DNA from: a bacterium
GTDB lineage: Bacteria; AUK180
Reading direction: 5' to 3'
NCBI GenBank assembly: GCA_021162505.1
Contig: JAGGYO010000015.1
Location: 1-9,600, forward strand
DNA: 9,600 nt
The notes under the pieces were generated by a model. It was not told where the DNA came from. It saw only the letters and a list, made by a program, of their open reading frames with translations, and ran no database searches. Both the position numbers and the translations under genes were made by a program. Below are positions 5,854 through 9,600 of this stretch, in pieces; position 1 is the first letter of the stretch, and each line of letters starts with the position of its first letter.

Positions 5854-7700
5854 AAAAGTTCCTTTTAATATTTTTCGTCATTTTTGTCTTTGCAATTCCC
5901 TTTGCACAAAACACAGAAGACCTTATAAAAAATTCACCTACCAAAAAAGATTATCCATTAGCAGATATCATTACTTTGAAGCAAGTCACCACAATGGATC
6001 AAAGAAAATCAGCAACAATTTCAGCCCATGTTTATAAATTGTATAAAATCCTTTCTTATTCGGGAAGGGAAAGATATGGGCAAGAAAGAGTAAGTTTTGA
6101 TAAGGGCCTGAATAAAGTAAATATTATTAAAGCGAGGGTATATAAGGATGGTAAATGGTATGAGGTTGATAGAAAAAAAGGAATAAATGAATTATCCCGT
6201 TTTTCTGCTTTATCTTCCGGTGATTATTACCCCAATGCAAGACAAATTGTTGTTGTATTTCCTCAGGTGGAAGTAAATTCTGTGATAGAATTTGAATATA
6301 CTGTTGAGAAGGTAAATAAGAAAAAAAAGAAAAAAGATGATGAGAAACATTTTACAGCTGGTATGAGAAGATTTCAGAACTCTCAACCTAAATTGAATTA
6401 TGCATACAAAATTATATTTGATAATGATAAGGATCTTAAATTCAAATTGGAGAACGATAATAAAAACTATAATTATTCTTATAATGTAGGCAAAAAGGAC
6501 AATGAAATAAAGATTGAATTCTCATCGGAAAAGATCCCTCAGATCATTTATGAATCAAATATGATAAGAACCTCTAAATTTTCTCCAACATTTCTTTATT
6601 CTAATTATATTTCATGGGATGAATATGGTAAACATGTATTAAAAGATATTATTACCAAGGAACAATATAAAGGCAAAGTTTTTGATAGTGAAAATGATCT
6701 TCTTCATTTTATGACAAATGAGATAAGAAAGGTTTATTTCTCATATAGAATGAGTGGTTTTAAACCTTCAAAATTAAAGAAGATATTAAAGAATAAATAT
6801 GTCGGTGAAGTTGATAAAGCCTATCTATTGTATAAAATACTTGAAAAAATGGGTAAAAAGCCGCAATATGTTTTTGTAAAATATGATAAAATCGATTTTC
6901 CGGATTTTATTCGTTCATCATTTTCTGCTTTTACAGTCTACGCTGACGGGAAATTATACAATGTTAATTCTGATTCAATAAATTACGATCAATGCTATTA
7001 TACCAATTGTAAAGCGTTGATCTTGGGAAAAGATAAGGTTTCATGGAAGAAATTTAAAAATGAACCCCAAAAAATGGTGACAAAGTTAGAACTTAATATT
7101 TTGGATAACGGTGATGCCGATGCAACTGTTCATTATATCTATAACGGGAAATATAGTTCAAGAAGAAGCTCGTATAGAACAGTTGATGAAGATGATATGC
7201 AAAAAAGGATGGAGCGCCGTGTAAATGGTTTATTTCCCAATTCCAAATTGAAAGATTATGGACTCAAAAATATTGATGATAGGACAAAGACGCCTGAATT
7301 AATAATAAATTTTCATATCAAGTATTTGTTGAAGTTCATAAAGAACAGGGCTTTTTTCACAGCACCTTTGGTGCATTTTTCTGCGGATAGATATTTTAGT
7401 AAACAAGACAGAAAATATTCCATGGAAATAAGGAATTATGCCGGAGATTACAGTATTAATGAGATTATCATTAAGCTTAATGGTTTAAAATTCTCCTATA
7501 TTCCTGAAAACTTAGAATTTAAGGAGAAGTGTTTTAATAATAAAATATCATTTACCAAGATCAAGGATGGTCAATTGAAAATAGAGGGTACGAATATTTT
7601 GATACCACCTTGCGAAATCACCTTGGATGAATATTTCAAATTACAAAAAGAAGTAAAAGATGTTTCTTCTTCATTGGAAAACATCATAATAAAAAAATAG
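5850..7700 (+). CDS. Secreted DUF3857 paralogue with degenerate transglutaminase domain
   Basis: A 616-aa protein with a Sec signal peptide (residues 1-19, ending PFA before Gln20) and no lipobox cysteine, so it is probably soluble in the periplasm or outside. It shares the architecture of the preceding gene: a DUF3857 region (about 35-245), then a transglutaminase-like segment (about 280-380), then a beta-rich C-terminus. The segment KYVGEVDKAYLL (316-327) aligns with the paralogue's MYGVCRDKAALL, putting Glu320 at the catalytic Cys. FSAFTV (358-363) aligns with FNHAIV, putting Ala360 at the His, and Asn373 falls at the Asp. All three catalytic positions are changed, so it should be inactive as an enzyme and may serve as a binding or regulatory partner. 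AAGGA at 5838-5842 and the ATGA overlap support the start. A lysine-rich stretch (156-162) lies between strands of the N-terminal domain. Confidence 0.83.
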   Translation: MKKFLLIFFVIFVFAIPFAQNTEDLIKNSPTKKDYPLADIITLKQVTTMDQRKSATISAHVYKLYKILSYSGRERYGQERVSFDKGLNKVNIIKARVYKDGKWYEVDRKKGINELSRFSALSSGDYYPNARQIVVVFPQVEVNSVIEFEYTVEKVNKKKKKKDDEKHFTAGMRRFQNSQPKLNYAYKIIFDNDKDLKFKLENDNKNYNYSYNVGKKDNEIKIEFSSEKIPQIIYESNMIRTSKFSPTFLYSNYISWDEYGKHVLKDIITKEQYKGKVFDSENDLLHFMTNEIRKVYFSYRMSGFKPSKLKKILKNKYVGEVDKAYLLYKILEKMGKKPQYVFVKYDKIDFPDFIRSSFSAFTVYADGKLYNVNSDSINYDQCYYTNCKALILGKDKVSWKKFKNEPQKMVTKLELNILDNGDADATVHYIYNGKYSSRRSSYRTVDEDDMQKRMERRVNGLFPNSKLKDYGLKNIDDRTKTPELIINFHIKYLLKFIKNRAFFTAPLVHFSADRYFSKQDRKYSMEIRNYAGDYSINEIIIKLNGLKFSYIPENLEFKEKCFNNKISFTKIKDGQLKIEGTNILIPPCEITLDEYFKLQKEVKDVSSSLENIIIKK

Positions 7701-7707
7701 GTAAATT

Positions 7708-8496
7708 ATGAAAAAGCTTATTATCCCGATCTTTTTACTACTCTTCATATTGGGTTCGTGCAAAAATGAAAAATATCATTATAATAGCACTCATATTTTA
7801 TCAGTACTATATAATGAAACATCGGCAGAGTATACCGCTCTTTGTCTGCAAACATTCAATATGGCACAGATGCTACTTGATAGGGACCTCAAAACGATAA
7901 ATCTTGAAAAACCCGCAGCTGTAATAGTTGATGTTGATGAAACAATTCTTAATAATTCCCCCTATGAAGCCCAAATTATTCTTGATAAAAAGGATTATCC
8001 CTACCTTTGGGATAAATGGTGCAAGGATTCATCTGCGAAACCCCTTGAAGGTGCAGTGGAATTTTTGAAATATGCCGAGTCAAAGGGTGTTGAAGTATTC
8101 TATGTAACCAATAGAAAAAAACATTTGAAAAGCGGCACACTTGATAATCTCAAAAAATTTGGTTTTCCCTATGCTGACAAAAAGCATATCTATACTCGTA
8201 TTAAAGATAGCAGTAAAGAGGGGAGAAGGCAGGAGATTATGGCGAATTATAATGTATTATTATTAATGGGAGATAACCTTGCCGATTTCTCAAATGTTTT
8301 TGAGAATCAAACTATTGCAAGAAGAAATGAAGAGGTAAGAAAATTTAAAGAAAAATGGGGAAATAAGTTCATGATACTGCCTAATCCCATGTATGGTGAT
8401 TGGGAAAATTCAATCTATGATTACCATTACGATTTAAAGAATAAACAAAAATTAGAAATTTTATTAAAGGAATTAAAAGGCGTACATGTTAAATAG
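7708..8496 (+). CDS. e(P4)-type 5'-nucleotidase / class C acid phosphatase lipoprotein
   Basis: A 262-aa HAD-superfamily phosphatase anchored as a lipoprotein (signal 1-17, lipobox LGSC, C18). The HAD motifs are VDVDETILNNSPY (residues 74-86, nucleophile D75 and acid/base D77), T134 in YVTNR, a lysine in the KDSSKEGRR stretch (166-174; K170 is the likely motif-III residue) and GDNLADF (188-194). This DxDET plus GDNLxDF combination is the signature of the lipoprotein e(P4)/OlpA group. Those enzymes remove phosphate from nucleoside monophosphates and, in Haemophilus, from NMN for NAD scavenging at the outer membrane. The length is typical. It starts seven bases after the second DUF3857 gene and its last 11 bases overlap the transporter gene. 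The likely role is periplasmic or surface phosphate and nucleotide salvage; the substrate here is inferred from the family. Confidence 0.93.
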   Translation: MKKLIIPIFLLLFILGSCKNEKYHYNSTHILSVLYNETSAEYTALCLQTFNMAQMLLDRDLKTINLEKPAAVIVDVDETILNNSPYEAQIILDKKDYPYLWDKWCKDSSAKPLEGAVEFLKYAESKGVEVFYVTNRKKHLKSGTLDNLKKFGFPYADKKHIYTRIKDSSKEGRRQEIMANYNVLLLMGDNLADFSNVFENQTIARRNEEVRKFKEKWGNKFMILPNPMYGDWENSIYDYHYDLKNKQKLEILLKELKGVHVK

Positions 8497-9600
8497 AAAA
8501 AATGCCGGTACCATTGAAGGCACAATTTCTATAATTATTAATTTTATTATATTTGTTGCAAAATTGATTATTGGTATCTATAGTCATTCTATTGCAATAA
8601 TTACAGATGCTATTCATACATTATCAGATGATTTTTCATCCATTTTCCTTATTATTGCCACAAAGATATCCAATAAGGGTGCAGATGAGGAACATCCCTT
8701 CGGACATTCAAGAATGGAGATCATTACTTCCATGGTAATAGCATTTTTATTATTTTTTACTGCATTTGAAATGGCAAGGGCAGGCGTGAACTCTCTTATA
8801 CATCCACGCCATTTAGCGGTAAGATCTTATTTCTTATACATTATTCTCGGTACAATGTTATTGAAGGAACTAATGGCGCAAATTGCCCTTTATATTGGTA
8901 AAAGATTTAATAATGAAGCAATAAAAGTTGACGGATATCACCATCGAAGTGATATGCTATCATCAATCCCTATTATATTTGTTCTTCTTTTTGATAATAA
9001 ATTTAAATGGCTTGATGGAGCATCAGCAATCTTGATCTCAATTTTTATTGGTTATTTTGCTATTGGTATTATTATAAAAAGTATTAATAAACTTTTAGGT
9101 GAAGCACCATCAAACAAGATCATTCATGAGATAAAACTGATGACAAAGAAATCAAAACATGTTTACGGATGTCATGATATTACAATCCATTCATACGGAG
9201 ATATTAATATTCTCACACTTCATTTGGAGGTGGAAGATAACCTTGATCTTTATCGTGCCCATGCAATTTCAGAAGAAGTTGAGGAAAAACTAAAAGAAAA
9301 ATTTGCTTTTGCCGATGTAGTTGTTCATATTGATCCATTAAATTATAAAGACGAGCAAATAATGGATATAAAAAAATATCTCAATACACTTTTTAAAGAT
9401 GAACCATTTTATTCGCCTCCTCACGATATTCGTGTTGTGGGTAGTGGTCGCTGGAAAAAACTGATCTTTAATATAAATCTTATCAAAACCATACCACAAA
9501 AAGAGATAGATAGTTCAATTAATGAAATAAAGGGACAAATTAAAAAGGATTTCAAAGAGTTCAATATTATAACCATCGCTATTGATCAACCCTTTAATTA
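8486..9600 (+). CDS. Cation diffusion facilitator (CDF) metal transporter, open at window edge
   Basis: At least 371 residues; the window ends with TA after codon 371, which may be the start of a stop. It begins MLNRKNAGTIEG, with AAAAGG (8475-8480) five bases before the ATG, inside the preceding gene. About six transmembrane helices occupy residues 12-200. The metal site is HxxxD in helix 2 (H44, D48) and HxxxD in helix 5 (H152, D156), and HPFGHSR (70-76) is the usual CDF loop motif. The His-Asp/His-Asp set is typical of zinc-type members that export divalent metals using the proton gradient; the metal here is not proven. Residues about 205-285 are the cytoplasmic ferredoxin-like domain. A further segment (about 290-371), with HDIRVVGSG and KKLIFNINL, looks like the extra C-terminal domain of some clostridial-type CDFs (HDFRVVxG and NLIFD). 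Confidence 0.92.
   Translation, partial: MLNRKNAGTIEGTISIIINFIIFVAKLIIGIYSHSIAIITDAIHTLSDDFSSIFLIIATKISNKGADEEHPFGHSRMEIITSMVIAFLLFFTAFEMARAGVNSLIHPRHLAVRSYFLYIILGTMLLKELMAQIALYIGKRFNNEAIKVDGYHHRSDMLSSIPIIFVLLFDNKFKWLDGASAILISIFIGYFAIGIIIKSINKLLGEAPSNKIIHEIKLMTKKSKHVYGCHDITIHSYGDINILTLHLEVEDNLDLYRAHAISEEVEEKLKEKFAFADVVVHIDPLNYKDEQIMDIKKYLNTLFKDEPFYSPPHDIRVVGSGRWKKLIFNINLIKTIPQKEIDSSINEIKGQIKKDFKEFNIITIAIDQPFN

Noticed and set aside
6320..6336. A8-G-A6 tract in the second DUF3857 gene as a possible slippage or phase-variation site.
   Set aside because: The reading frame is intact on both sides, the lysine-rich stretch is plausible protein, and long A tracts are common in this AT-rich sequence.
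7362..7380. Hairpin GCACC-TTT-GGTGC followed by ATTTTT, resembling a small intrinsic terminator.
   Set aside because: It lies inside the second DUF3857 gene, the stem is only five pairs, and the codons read as ordinary protein sequence. Premature termination cannot be supported.

Overview
The window is AT-rich and almost fully coding. Ten genes are recognisable, all on the plus strand, and most abut or overlap by a few bases. Two proteins carry clear lipoprotein signals (Leu-Ala-Gly-Cys and Leu-Gly-Ser-Cys) and one a Sec-type signal. There is an e(P4)-type acid phosphatase, a pair of DUF3857/transglutaminase-like exported proteins and a REP-associated tyrosine transposase (RAYT). Together these suggest a Gram-negative-type, low-GC bacterium, plausibly from an environmental or candidate lineage. 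The phylum cannot be fixed from the sequence, and an outer membrane is inferred, not seen.

Layout. Positions 1-87 are the last codons of a membrane protein. Its stop is followed directly by a 122-aa protein that looks like a thioredoxin-fold protein without its active-site cysteines (88-456). A transposon-like unit follows: a RAYT gene (521-1366) bounded by a 33-bp inverted repeat with one mismatch (453-485 and 1334-1366). The unit sits exactly between the stop codon of the 122-aa gene and the start codon of the next gene, a divergent YchF-like P-loop NTPase with a C-terminal TGS domain (1366-2358). Then come panC (pantoate-beta-alanine ligase, 2361-3200) and a PAP2 phosphatase with a signal peptide (3197-3907).

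A 44-bp gap (3908-3951), the only gap in the second half that could hold a promoter, contains -10-like elements and a strong Shine-Dalgarno. It precedes an envelope-related block: a DUF3857 lipoprotein with an intact transglutaminase Cys-His-Asp triad (3952-5853), a secreted DUF3857 paralogue in which the aligned triad positions are Glu-Ala-Asn (5850-7700), an e(P4)/class C acid phosphatase lipoprotein (7708-8496) and a cation diffusion facilitator transporter that runs to the window edge (8486-9600).

How the genes fit together. The overlaps imply translational coupling and co-transcription in two blocks. The second block is mainly exported or membrane proteins. No common pathway is proven; panC and the YchF-like gene look like housekeeping passengers. 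The most notable structure is the RAYT unit. Its inverted repeat encodes the C-terminal tail of its own transposase, its left edge completes the upstream gene's stop codon, and its right edge leaves a TAATG stop-start overlap and a possible ribosome binding site for the downstream gene. The element therefore appears to have entered an operon without breaking either neighbour. No tRNA, rRNA, CRISPR array or convincing terminator was seen.
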